This document shows positions 35,967-46,900 of a stretch of DNA of 64,000 nt, one piece after another (position 1 is the first letter of the stretch; each line of letters opens with the position of its first letter). This DNA is from Larus michahellis. Taxonomy: Eukaryota > Chordata > Aves > Charadriiformes > Laridae. Under the pieces are notes generated by a model. That model was not told the DNA's origin and did no database searches. It saw nothing but the letters and a program-made list of their open reading frames with translations. The stretch spans positions 133,986,125 through 134,050,124 of the forward strand of contig NC_133897.1 of NCBI RefSeq assembly GCF_964199755.1, in the 5' to 3' direction. The translations under genes were made by a program, and so were the position numbers.

Positions 35967-38307
35967 CTAACTCCAACCAGTTGGTTAAAAACCAGCTTTT
36001 TCCTGTGGTGCTGCTTGAATGCTTGTGTACGGCTAGACCATGCAAGTGCTCTTCTGGGTCAGACCCAGTAACTGGAGTAGTAGGTTGCTCTACCTCAGTA
36101 TTTTTTCTGTGGTGGTGTCTGAAAGTGTGTTCCCAGAGAAGAGTGTAATATCAGGACAAGCATATGCAAAAGTTCACGTTTCTCAACTGCCTAATGCACT
36201 GCAGGGTAAACACTGCCCAAAAGTTTTGTTGAGGAGACGAGAACAAGGGCTGATCGTTTCTTCTGACCTGCAGTCTGAGTGAAATAAAAAACAGAAAAAA
36301 AAGGCAGTAACATATGCTTTGTTCCCCTTCAGGATTTAGGGAGGGCGGGCCTCTGCTGCTTAGGAGCTGTGGGGCAGGAGGATACTGTTGCCTTTCCTGG
36401 AGTGAGCCATACGCTAACTCTGAAGTGAAGCAGCCTATGTCTTCTGTATGTTGCCTAATTATCTTAAAGACAGGGATAGCAAGTGAGCACAAATATATTT
36501 ATTAGCAATTCTTAGTGAATGGTTCTTGACTAGTCAGTTTTGACATTTTTTTTCCTTTCTGTTTGTCCAAGCACAGGTATCCACAAGGGCAAGACAAAAC
36601 TGGGAAGGAAGCATGTGCTTTAAACTGGATTAGCGGAGATGCTTTAGCTAATGTACAAACAGACCATGATCATGTCCCAAGCATTCATTTTTAGTGTGAA
36701 AAAGGACAACAAAGCGTGCATCAGAGCTGAGTCAGGCAACTCAGTCTTCAATGGAGGAGGAATTCCAGAAACTATTCAAAGACTTTGGGGTACTTCGTGT
36801 CATTATAAAGAGCCCAGACTCATATATGGTCATGAGGAGATTATTTTTTCTTTAACCTTTGACACTGCAGGAGTACCAGGCCCTCCAAATTTACCAAACA
36901 CCTCTGGAGGTGTGTTCGAATGCAGTTTGAAGACCTGATGAAGAAACAAAGCTCTGGGACATGGGGAAAGAAGGAGAGAGAAATAGTGAATAGGTAAATG
37001 CTTTGGAGCAATTGCTGTAAAGTAGCAAGGCTGAGGGAGATTTCTTTAGGAGGGCTGGTGGTACCAGGCGCAGGCAGAGGCTCAGGAAGTTGCAAAGGAA
37101 GAGCAAAAACCACCGGAAGAAGGAACAAATTGAAGACTGGAGGAACAGAAGTCATTTAAGGAAGGAACTGTGAATTAGAAAGAAGATAGGTTGTGTTGTT
37201 TTCAGCTTTTAATGGGACATAATAAACCTTGCCTTGCATTTCAATTCCTTTTTCCATCCTTAAACAGGTGACTGAAATAGGCAAGCTGAATGGCACTTTA
37301 ACAGGCCTTGCTTCTCTTCATTGATTCTACAAAGAGCTGATGGTGATTGGATGGATATAGTGGGTGGGTGACTGTAGAGGTAGCCACACTAGAGACATCT
37401 AACTTTCAGGAGAGATGGATAGCATCCCATGGTTTGGGAACTAAGCTCAGTCTGAATGAGATCTAGACTAGAAAAAGCTGCAAAACCTGCCAGGCAAAGA
37501 ATCAGCCTTCCATTTAACAGGACAACAGCCAGGTCAGAAAAAGACTCACTGGCTCTGACAAAAGGAAAATATCAAGACAGGGGAGCCAAGTCAGACCATG
37601 CCTTGAGCCATGGGCTATCTCCTACAGGAAGAAAAGGAGGGAGGAAGGAGGGAAGGAAGGAGATATTCTGTAGCCACCCCTCACAGCTTTCCAGGCGAAT
37701 GCTAGCAATTCAGCTTCTGAGTCATAGCCACGAGCTGATCTCCTGCAGAAGGGGTGGGATTTGGAGAAGAATGGCTTGAGTCACTCCTTGAAATTGGCCC
37801 GATTGCGAACTCCCCAGGTTTAAAGAAAGCAAGTACATTCAACGTGGGATGCAGGGCATAACTGCACGTTTTGTTAACCGTGAGAGGCTCTGATGCACTT
37901 GTGGCATTAACGCTCTGTGCTAGCTCCAGCCCTGATACAGACTGAGTCCTTTACCCTCCCTCTGGAAAAAAAAATAAGTGTGTTTAACTTCATTCCAGCC
38001 ACATCCACATGCCATCCTGCTGTGCAGTCTCAGAGTTTAGGCTACAAAAGCATGTTGAAGACACTGTGTGTTCCAGGTCCCCAAGACTCCCTTAGGCCCA
38101 TGGGTATTCAGTGCTTTCCTCTCTTTGCACTCTAGGTGCAGCACAGAGCTTGTAAATGCAACAAAGTGGGTTGGAAATTTGAATTTTTCCTCAATTGGGA
38201 CAACAGAGCCACCGCAATGAACAGTAATTTCACATTTTAAGGAGTAGGAACATTTGCACCAGCCTAGCAGATGGGAGAATCTATCCAGAAGCAAGGTTAA
38301 CATTCAC

Positions 38308-38332
38308 AAAATAAAATAAAATAAAATAAAAA
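38308..38332 (+). repeat. (AAAAT)n microsatellite
   Basis: About five consecutive AAAAT pentamers. Confidence 0.9.
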
Positions 38333-39480
38333 GAAACCAGTAAGATGGTTCTACACTCATTATTGTGGCAAAGACAGCAAATAGGAAAGCACTCTATGTT
38401 AGACAATACAAAGCAATTTGACATAATTGTACCATTCCAGGCCCCTTGCTAATGCAATTACGGTTCTGAAAGTATTGCAGATTTCTCCATTTGCTCTGAT
38501 GTAAATGAAGGGTTACGATCAGGTACAGGACAGATTAAATACAGTTTATGCAAAAAATACATAAAAATTATAGTCAGTTTGTTTTTCATATAGTGCTTAT
38601 AATGCCACTGGTATATATAAAAGTTGTCCTGAGTTTGTAGGGAAACTAGTCATATTGAAATGATTAAAGCAAGCCAGAGGGAGAATTATCTGAGAAATCC
38701 GTAGTATTTTATGGATGAGCTGGCATATACAGTATTTACCATATCATAACTCATACAAGTTTTACTTACTATCTTAATGAGTGACAATAGCATATCTGGA
38801 AAACATCTGCCCTGGAAAAGGACACATCAACTACTCTCTGTCTACTTGAAGAATGTAGATATAGTATTACTCTATGTCAGCCATGCATATCATATGCGGT
38901 ATGAAATGTCTTCAGTGGTAAAAGAAGAAGGAGTACATGTTTCATTTCTAAATGCCCCAGACTAGACTCTGATGTCCTTTCTCAGGGTGAGTACCCCTTA
39001 CTCCCTGAGTAGTCTAATGGCTAAAGGGGTATGCGTTTTCTACTCAGCAGGAGTTCAGGTTACTTTATAAATTAAATCCCAGCAGGGCTAAAATAATTTT
39101 CTAGCGAGTTACTAAAGAAGTGCTTTGCAGTGAAATATGATTGTTCTTCATATTCTTATGAAGAGAGTAGCATTAGGAAAAAGAGAGAAAAGCTTAAAGA
39201 AGGTGTTTCTTTTGCAAATTTAAAAGAAATCACTTAGGTTACCGTGGCCGTTTATATAGCTGCTCTTTTTTCCTTTTCAACTGTCATGCATGTTTTGGCT
39301 GGCATGATTACAGTATATTCCTAATCCCTAGAACAGCATTTTTCCCATCAGAACCGGCAGCAGCTGCAGCTTGAACATGTTTATCAACACACCCACCTGT
39401 GTTTTTGTCATGGACCGCCAATGATGCCATAACTCCTCCTGTGCTTTCCACTATGTAGGTGTTTTTAGTGTCTTTCCAAA

Positions 39481-39513
39481 GAGCTAGGATATTTTTGAGA
39501 GCTAGGATATTTC
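39481..39513 (+). repeat. Short tandem duplication, 18-bp period
   Basis: GAGCTAGGATATTT occurs at 39481 and again at 39499. Confidence 0.85.
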
Positions 39514-40040
39514 ACATTTGGTATAGTGTTTTACTACACTGAACTTTGCTTTAATGGCAAAACTCCAGAGTGATCAGACCCACGACAATCACATGAGGTA
39601 GTAAATGCATCCTGCCAGTTTTAAAGAAATGTAGTGTCCAGCCCTCAACTCTTTAAAAAGCAACTTTTTTTTCTGCTGAAAGAAACACCAGAAGTTTTGT
39701 GCTGCTACCACTGCAGACGCTGCCTGTTTTTTTACATAAATTGCTAAAATACTGAACCCAACAGCATGTTATGGTTGGTTTTCTGGCTCAGGATGCAGAT
39801 ATAGTAATGGGAAAAAGTTAGCTTCGTGGGCATCTTGAATGTTTGCAATTATTCTCTTTCTTCAGTAGTTATGCTTTGTCATTAGAGAGTGTGAACATTT
39901 TAATTCTTATTAACAGAGTGATCTTTAGCCAAGGAATTATCTAATGGAACAGCTGGGACATTTTGAACCGAACTATGAACTTCAATTAAGTTCACAATTC
40001 AGACAACTTTGCTTTGGCTTAGCTTTCCTTAGCTTTCTTC

Positions 40041-40085
40041 TTATTTTATTTTATTTTATTTTATTTTATTTTATTTTATTTATTT
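40041..40085 (+). repeat. (ATTTT)n microsatellite
   Basis: About eight uninterrupted ATTTT pentamers followed by a TTTC-rich tail (TTCTTTCTTTC). This is likely to be polymorphic in length. Confidence 0.93.
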
Positions 40086-41819
40086 TTTCTTTCTTTCTTT
40101 TAATAAATAGAGTTCTAAAATATTTTTCACCAATCCCTGCGCTCTTCTGGTACTCTTGGATCAACGAAAATAAGGAATGTAAGATGGAGACACAGACCTA
40201 TGTAGCAGCTGTGATGGTAGTGTTCATTTAAACTGGAGTTCCAGTTTATTTTATTCACCGAGTATGGGTTTTCTTGAGTATTCCACATGCCTTTCAGTGA
40301 TATTTTTCATCTCCTTACAAAGGTCTGTTCTTAGATAGAAAACGCTGTGGTCTAAACTAGAAATGTGAGAAGACTTATATTTATTATCTTGTTAGTTCCA
40401 GAAGAGGAATCTACCAGCACTTACAGAAGACTAATCAGAGTTTAATGGTAGTTTATGGGCTCTGTCTCTTAGCAGAATCATGTACTGTTTACAACTGTTT
40501 CCAAGACATGCAGGTGCATTGTGAGAAAATGAGCCACTACTGAAGTCATATTATAGACACTTAGTTACAAGTGTTTCAATCACATAGCAAGAAATTAACA
40601 ATGCTGCATTTGTTTTCTTTTTGATATTTCTCATATTTCTTATTCTCATTCTAAAGGAATGCATTCTAATCCAAGGACACATTCTCATACATTCATTAAT
40701 CCTGCTGCTCTAAAATGTTTCACATGAAAACTCAAAATCAGATGGCTTTATGCGTTCCAACTGGGCTTTTGTAAAACAGGGTCATCCTTGAACTTGTCAT
40801 CTGCTGAGGTATTAAATTCCAGATTTCACTCAATTACATGATCTTAAGAATGTGGCAAGTTGCCATTTCTTTCTCAACTTTTAACAAATGTTGTTGCATC
40901 TAACTGTTTAATTTCAGGAATCTCTCAATTATAAACGACCCTTAAGAGGAAGTTGTACATCTTTTAAAAATTTACCTATGAAGAGAATGTAAATGTCACT
41001 TATCGCCTGCATTCTGTTAAGACTAAAAGCATTTTTTTTCGTCCAGATGTTAGCAAACATGATTTAACAAATTAATATTTACTTCAGAGCTGCATGCAAA
41101 GTTTGTTTTGCCTCACGTTGGAAGACAGTACTATGAAACATGATACACTGCCTTTGCAGAAATATTCATTGATCATTAAGATGGTCCATTTATTAAAGTT
41201 ACATTTCACTACAGCAACAAATGATCTAAAATGGGGCAAAGGTTGAAATAACAAACATTTCAAATCAAAGAAATCAGTTAAAGTAAAATAAAACTAAGCA
41301 TGCTGTGTTAAAAACTGTTGTTTCAGACAGAACCTTAACTCTGTCCTAAAATAACTGCATACAATACATTCCTTCTTAAATACTGTATTTTTGCTTTTCC
41401 GAACCCGCTTTCTGAGATATTCTCCATGTCTTTGCTTCTATAGCAGCCCTCAAAAACTAAGTTCCCTGGATTTTTTGCCTGAATTCACTGGATGTACCTT
41501 ATTGCAACACAACAGTTTCACAGAACCTGCACTAATTATGCTATAATTATTAAAAATTAAAAACGTAACATAACTGCAGATTTCAGCTGCCTTATGGTAT
41601 GCAGAATACTGATAGGCAAAAAGGGTAGATTGCTTATTAGAGCAGAGTTTTACGTTTTACCCAAGAGGTTTCAGACAAGCAAATCTGCATTTTAAGCTTA
41701 AATTTATGTGCAAACGAGAGAAATCATTTTTCAGCATGTCTTGCATAGCTGCCCTTTCTCTCAGTTGGTCTTTTCGTTGAAACAAAATGCTGTGGACAAG
41801 TGTGTAAGGTTGGACAAGA

Positions 41820-42270
41820 CTGCGTCGTGCCGTGACTGGGCTCCTTCTCTACCCATGAAGGGAGACGGGGGTGTTCAGAGGGCGGTGAGCGAGCTGCAAA
41901 GCCAGCACCCTCCTAGCTGGGTGTGGAGGGAAGGCAGCAGGGCTTGATAGGTGGTAGCAGGAGGAATAAATAAGGGAGGAGGGCTGGGATTTGAATCGCT
42001 GGGGGCTGGGAGAGGGCAGCTGCTGAGAAGGACAAACCTCTCCCCCCCAAAAAAAAGAGGGAGACCAAGAGAAGGGAACAGCTGCTGCAGCCGCAGGGAG
42101 CCCAGGAAACAGTAGCTGGGAAAAGACTGGCTTGAAACGGGACCTACAGGAGCTAAGCCAGGAACAGCTGAGAGGCTGCGGGAAGGAAGGACTTCTGGGG
42201 ATCTTCCCGCCACAGGTAGAGGGCAGCTCAGGCAGCCACCTTGAAACCTTCCCCAAGCCATAGCAAAAAA
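41820..42270. other. Isolated GC-richer patch next to CR1, unknown
   Basis: A block of elevated G+C in AT-rich surroundings, ending just before the CR1 cluster. Overlapping minus-strand frames of 135 and 132 aa are Ser/Pro-rich without domains. The plus strand shows an AATAAATAAGG-like A/T box near 41967 and a donor-like ACAG|GTAGAG near 42214. It could be an unrecognised LTR, a non-coding first exon or a gene remnant; none is established. Confidence 0.3.
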
Positions 42271-42324
42271 CACCTTTTGAGCAAGAAAGTTATGGGAAAA
42301 ACTTATCAGGCTTTTCAGTTATGA

Positions 42325-42376
42325 TAGAATCATAGAATCATAAAATGGTTTGGGTTGGAAGGGACCTTAAAGATCA
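42325..42376 (-). mobile_element. Older CR1 LINE, 3' terminus (left of nested insertion)
   Basis: This holds the reverse-complement octamer tail (ATAGAATCATAGAATCATAA) and the conserved GGGTTGGAAGGGACC block of a minus-strand CR1 3' end. It is interrupted at AAGATCA by the younger CR1, and the element resumes at 43769. Confidence 0.92.
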
Positions 42377-43768
42377 CGGAATCACAGAATCACGGAATCG
42401 TCAGAGTTGGAAGGGACCTCTAGAGATCATCTAGTCCAACTCCCCTGCTAGAGCAGGATTGCCTAAAGCACATCCCTCAGGGCTGCATCCAGGCGGGTCT
42501 TGAAAATCTCCAGAGAAGGGGACTCCACAACCTCCCTGGGCAGCCTGTTCCAGTGCTCTGTCACCCTCACTGTAAAGAAGTTTTTCCGTGTATTTGAACG
42601 GAACTTCCTATGTTCTCGCTTGTGCCCATTGCCCCTTGTCCTGTTGCTGGGAACCATTGAAAAGAGCCTGGCTCCGTCCTCCTTAAACCCACCCTTTAGA
42701 TACTTGTAAACATTAATCAGGTCCCCCCTCAACCTTCTCTTCTCCAGGCTAAAGAGTCCCAGCTCTTTCAGCCTTTCCTCATAAGGGAGGTGCTCCAGTC
42801 CCATAATCATCTTGGTTGCCCTACGCTGGACTCGCTCCAGTAGTTCCCTGTCCCTCTTGAACTGGGGAGCCCAAAACTGGACACAGTACTCCAGTTGTGG
42901 CCTCACCAGTGCAGAGTAGAGGGGGAGAATGACCTCCCTCGACCTACTGGCCACAGTCTTCCCTATGCAGCCCAGGATGCCATTGGCCTTCTTGGCGACA
43001 AGGGCACACTGCTGGCTCATGGATAATTTGCTGTCTACCAGGACCCCCAGGTCCTTCTCCTCAGAGCTGCTTCCCAGCATGTCCGCCCCTAACATATAGT
43101 GGTGTTTGGCATTCTTCCTTCCCAGGTGCAGGACCCTACACTTGCTTTTGTTGAACCTCATTAGGTTCTTCTCTGCCCAGCTCTCCAGCCTGTCCAGGTC
43201 ACGCTGGATGGCAGCACGGCCCTCTGGAGTGTCGGCCACCCCTCCCAGCTTGGTATCATCAGCAAACTTGCTGAGGATACACTCTGTCCCCTCATCTAGG
43301 TCATTAATGAATATATTGAACAAAATTGGTCCAAGTATTGACCCCTGAGGGACACCACTCGTTACAGGCCTCCAACTGGACTCTGTGCCGCTGATCACAA
43401 CCCTCTGAGTTCTGTCACTCAGCCAGCTCTCGATCCACCTCACTGTCACCTCGTCTAGCCCATACTTCCTCAGCTTCCTAATGAGGATGTTATGGGAGAC
43501 AGTGTCAAAAGCCTTGCTAAGGTCAAGGTAGATGACATCTACGGCTCTCCCCTCATCCAGCCAACCCGTTATAACATCATAGAAAGCTATCAGATTGGTC
43601 AGGCATGATTTGCCCTTGGTAAATCCATGCTGACCACTTCCAATAACTTCCTGTTCCTCTATGTGTTTGGAGACGACATCCAGAATGAGTCGCTCCATTA
43701 CCTTCCCAGGGACGGAGGTGAGACTAACTAGCCTGTAGTTCCCTGGGTCCTCCTTCTTGCCTTTTTTG
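42377..43768 (-). mobile_element. Younger CR1 LINE nested in an older CR1
   Basis: A 1.4-kb, 5'-truncated, minus-strand CR1. It has its own octamer tail (CGGAATCACAGAATCACGG at 42377-42395), a short 3' UTR and a completely open RT reading frame. The two sides of the older element carry AAGATCA (42370-42376 and 43769-43775), which is a short target-site duplication or junction microhomology. The open frame and intact motifs make it the youngest CR1 in this window. Confidence 0.95.
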
Positions 43769-43776
43769 AAGATCAT
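42463..43776 (-). pseudogene. CR1 ORF2 fragment: reverse transcriptase, 437 codons, open frame
   Basis: The CR1 ORF2 C-terminal half. By residue: RT fingers GKSCLTN about 55-61, motif [12 protein letters not shown] 83-93, motif [11 protein letters not shown] 141-150, catalytic FADD 171-174 (DNA 43266-43255), [10 protein letters not shown] about 243-252, and the CR1 C-terminus HWNRLP...FKTRLD. The endonuclease domain and ORF1 are missing through 5' truncation. The apparent start codon at 43776-43774 comes from the older CR1 or junction sequence and is fortuitous, so this is not an expressed autonomous gene despite having no stop or frameshift. Confidence 0.9.
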
Positions 43777-43950
43777 CTAGTTCCAACCCCCCTGCCATGG
43801 GCAGGGACACCTCCCACTAGACCAGGCTGCTCAAAGCCCCATCCAGCCTGGCCTTGAACAATTCCAGGGATGGGGCATCCACAACTTCTCCGAGCAACCT
43901 GTTCCAGTGCCTAACCACCCTCACAGTAAAGAATTTCTTCCTAATATTAT
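43769..43950 (-). mobile_element. Older CR1 LINE, remainder (right of nested insertion)
   Basis: Continuation of the element at 42325-42376. On the plus strand it runs from GATCATCTAGTTCCAACCC through ATCCAGCCTGGCCTTGAACA and CCTGTTCCAGTGCC to TTCTTCCTAATATTA, the usual order of the CR1 3' region in reverse complement. It is truncated at about 43950. Confidence 0.93.
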
Positions 43951-46900
43951 GGGCTTGCGAAGGGGAAAATGGGCTCCTGCTCAGTCAGAAGTTGGAATCT
44001 ACTCCTGGATATAAAATGAGGAGGCCAGGAATGGCTTGGATTTCCTATGGGGAAATGCACGCATCTGCGCTTTTGCAGTGTGGCTGCTGCAGGTGGGGAT
44101 CTGGGATGTCACTTGGCAAGGACCTGCTGGAGACACCAGACCCCTGTCAGATCATCAGCATATGAGTAACTCACACGTCTGCAAGACCAAAAAAATTCTA
44201 AGATTTTCTTTATCGCAGTGAATTAAACCTGCCCAGAAAATTTCTTTGCCTTTGAAGCCACCTAACACAGAGTAGCCTGTGTCCATAATATTAAACTCTC
44301 TTGTCATCCAAAAAAAGGCCAGTCTTATGCAGCTGCCTACCTGGAAGTGTCTGTGACCTACCCATTCCCCCAAGTGATGCCAGAGAGTTGTCTAGGGGAG
44401 TGCGCTTTGGTCCAGACCAGAGCCATTCCCAAAACCCTTGTAGCATTTTAACCATTTCAACTGCTGAGTTTGAGTCCTCAGGAAGATTTCCTAAAGCTAT
44501 TAATTTACTAGAATGTTTAATTTTCTAGACTAAACATAGCCTAAGGACTCTTTCCAACCAAAATGGACAGAACTGAGTGGTTCGGCCTCACTGTGTCTTA
44601 AGAAATAGCTTTGGATTGATTGAGGATACTTATTCAATAATTGTGGCTTTACACTCATTTCAGTCGTAACATCTCTGTAGCTGCCAGCTTATTTTCAAAG
44701 GCACATGCAGGTTATTTACTTCTTTTCCAATGCCAGTAATGACATAAGGAAATGTTGATATGTTGGACGGAATAAAAATAATTTAAGATATTTCAAGCTA
44801 CGTAGAGCCACAGCTCCATTTTTGTAATGGCTTGTTTTGTCCCTTACCTTGAATAGTTTTGTCATGGGCCTGCCAGCGGAGACTCGGTTTGTAGTGGATT
44901 CATTTTGCTGATAATCACCTGCCTCTGTATCTCCACCATGCATGACTGACCAGGGCTACAGTAGTAGAAGAAGCTACCTCATCCTGGGTGAATTTAGGCA
45001 AGAGTCAACTAAACTGAATGAGAACTAAAATCTAAACAGTGCGGAGATAACATTAGTGGGAGAGGGAGGTAAGCCAGCACTACTCCAGAATGACTGCGGT
45101 CCCCACTGGTGCACAGTCTGTGGTTGTCAGAGTACTGCAGAAATCCCAGGTACGAGCTGCAACCATGGCACACCTCCATCCCACCTCAGCAAGCTACTTC
45201 TCCAAAGAGACTGCAGTTCTCCCTACCACAGTTCTCCACACGGCTTTCCCTCCAGGCTTGGGTTGCTGTCGGGCACTCTAAATAGAGCATTCTACTCAGA
45301 ATAGTTTGGAATATTGTAGACTGTTTGTTAAATGGAGGTGTTGTGACTGTGTTAGAGTCTGGCTGTAGTTAGTAACTTTGGCTTCTCTAAAGCATCTAGG
45401 TGGAACCCAGATTTTAATTCAGAAATCCCCAGATCACTTCACTTGGAAGCGAAATGCCTCTCTCCTGATGATGCAGGTTCATGAAACTGAAGGTCTTTAG
45501 GAGGGAGGTGCTGGTGGGTGCTTGCTGTGAGGCACCCTCCATTTTGGTAGTTCTTCTCTGCTAGCCTTTGGGTGCATTGTGAATCCCGTTGTTCCCATCA
45601 CTTATGAAAGCTGATGAGGATGGAAAGCACGGACTAAGGCATTTTTTTTTTTTTAAATCTAATGCTGATCTAACATCCAGTTTCAAAGTTAGAGTTTTAA
45701 GCTAGCATCCAATGTGAATAACTTAATTCAAGTGGTTCTTCTAATAAATAAATAAATAAGAAATACCCCCCCTCATACTTCAAGGAATCAAGAGGTTTGC
45801 CTAGAAGAAGCAAAATTTAGGGGAGTTAACATGAGTAATTAGCATAGCTGAAAATTTTACAGTAGATATAATACGCATATTTTACTGACTGTATTCTACC
45901 TGGATGTGAACAGGATCGTGCTTCACTGATCACCTAAACTGGCACAGCACAGGAAAAGCTGCAGGTTGTGGGGGGTGAATGCTGGGCTTTCTTTGAATGG
46001 AAACGGGAGAGTAAGGAAAAACCCAGGAAATTTTGTACATCTAGGTTTCACATGAAATTGGCACCAGCACGCTGAGCAAGAAGCTAAGCAGAACTCTCTA
46101 ATACGGTGCTCTGTGTCTGTATTGCTGTCTGTATTCCTGCAGAGGTATTTAGGAATTTCTTCACTAAACAGATACACGGCAAATTTCAGACATAAGAACA
46201 AAAACTTCGTTAAAGAAGCCTTTTAAAATAAAGCAGTAATCCAGGAACAAAGATCGTGTAAGTGGACATTTTTGACAATACTCCACCCTGTTGTCAGCCA
46301 TGTATTTTTTTTATAGGCTGAAAGTTAGTGAAGTTGTAGAGCCTGGTAAAAGGGTAGTTTTTAAATACTTGCTTCAAACACTAGGAACAGGTATAGACAA
46401 CTTTCCTTTAACAAATCCATAATTTATAGTTAAGTATTCCCTAATCACTCACATATTCAGCACAGCTGGTTTTCTTAGTCTCTCATTCATAAGTAAGCAG
46501 TATCACAGCATGGTAACAGGAAATAAAAGGATTTACAATGAACTGGTCACAGAAGAGGTTAAGTACAAAATCTAATTAAAAATACTTTGAAATGTTACTT
46601 AGTCTCTGTAACAGTGCAGTGGATTTCTTTTTGGGAATACTGGATGCTTCCATAATTACTGACAGAAAGTTATATTCCCAGTTTGTCTTTGCTATGGCAT
46701 ATAAGGTTAATGCTTTCATTTATATGAAGACTTTATTTTATTAATAGATATCTGAACTTCACAAGAATTTCCACGGACAGATATTTTCCTCTGATATTAA
46801 TTATTTGTAAGATATTAGAAAGATTGTGATTTCAATCCCAAAAAAGCCACCGATTTCCTAGGTGGAAGTGGGTAAACTGCTTGAAAAGGAGTGTTTTGAC

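Larger units (their letters stand above)
35967..41800. other. Gene-free intergenic sequence with microsatellites
   Basis: No recognised gene. It contains a purine-rich GGAGG/GGAAGG run near 37635-37662, (AAAAT)n at 38308-38332, an 18-bp tandem duplication at 39481-39513 and (ATTTT)n at 40041-40085. Confidence 0.55.

Noticed and set aside
41849-42273. Minus-strand frames of 135 and 132 aa next to the CR1 cluster
   Set aside because: They overlap in different frames, are Ser/Pro-rich, have no domain and reflect local GC content.
42463-43776. 437-aa frame as a domesticated host reverse-transcriptase gene
   Set aside because: It ends at a normal CR1 3' tail, lacks the endonuclease, starts at a junction-derived ATG, and is explained by a recent truncated CR1 insertion.
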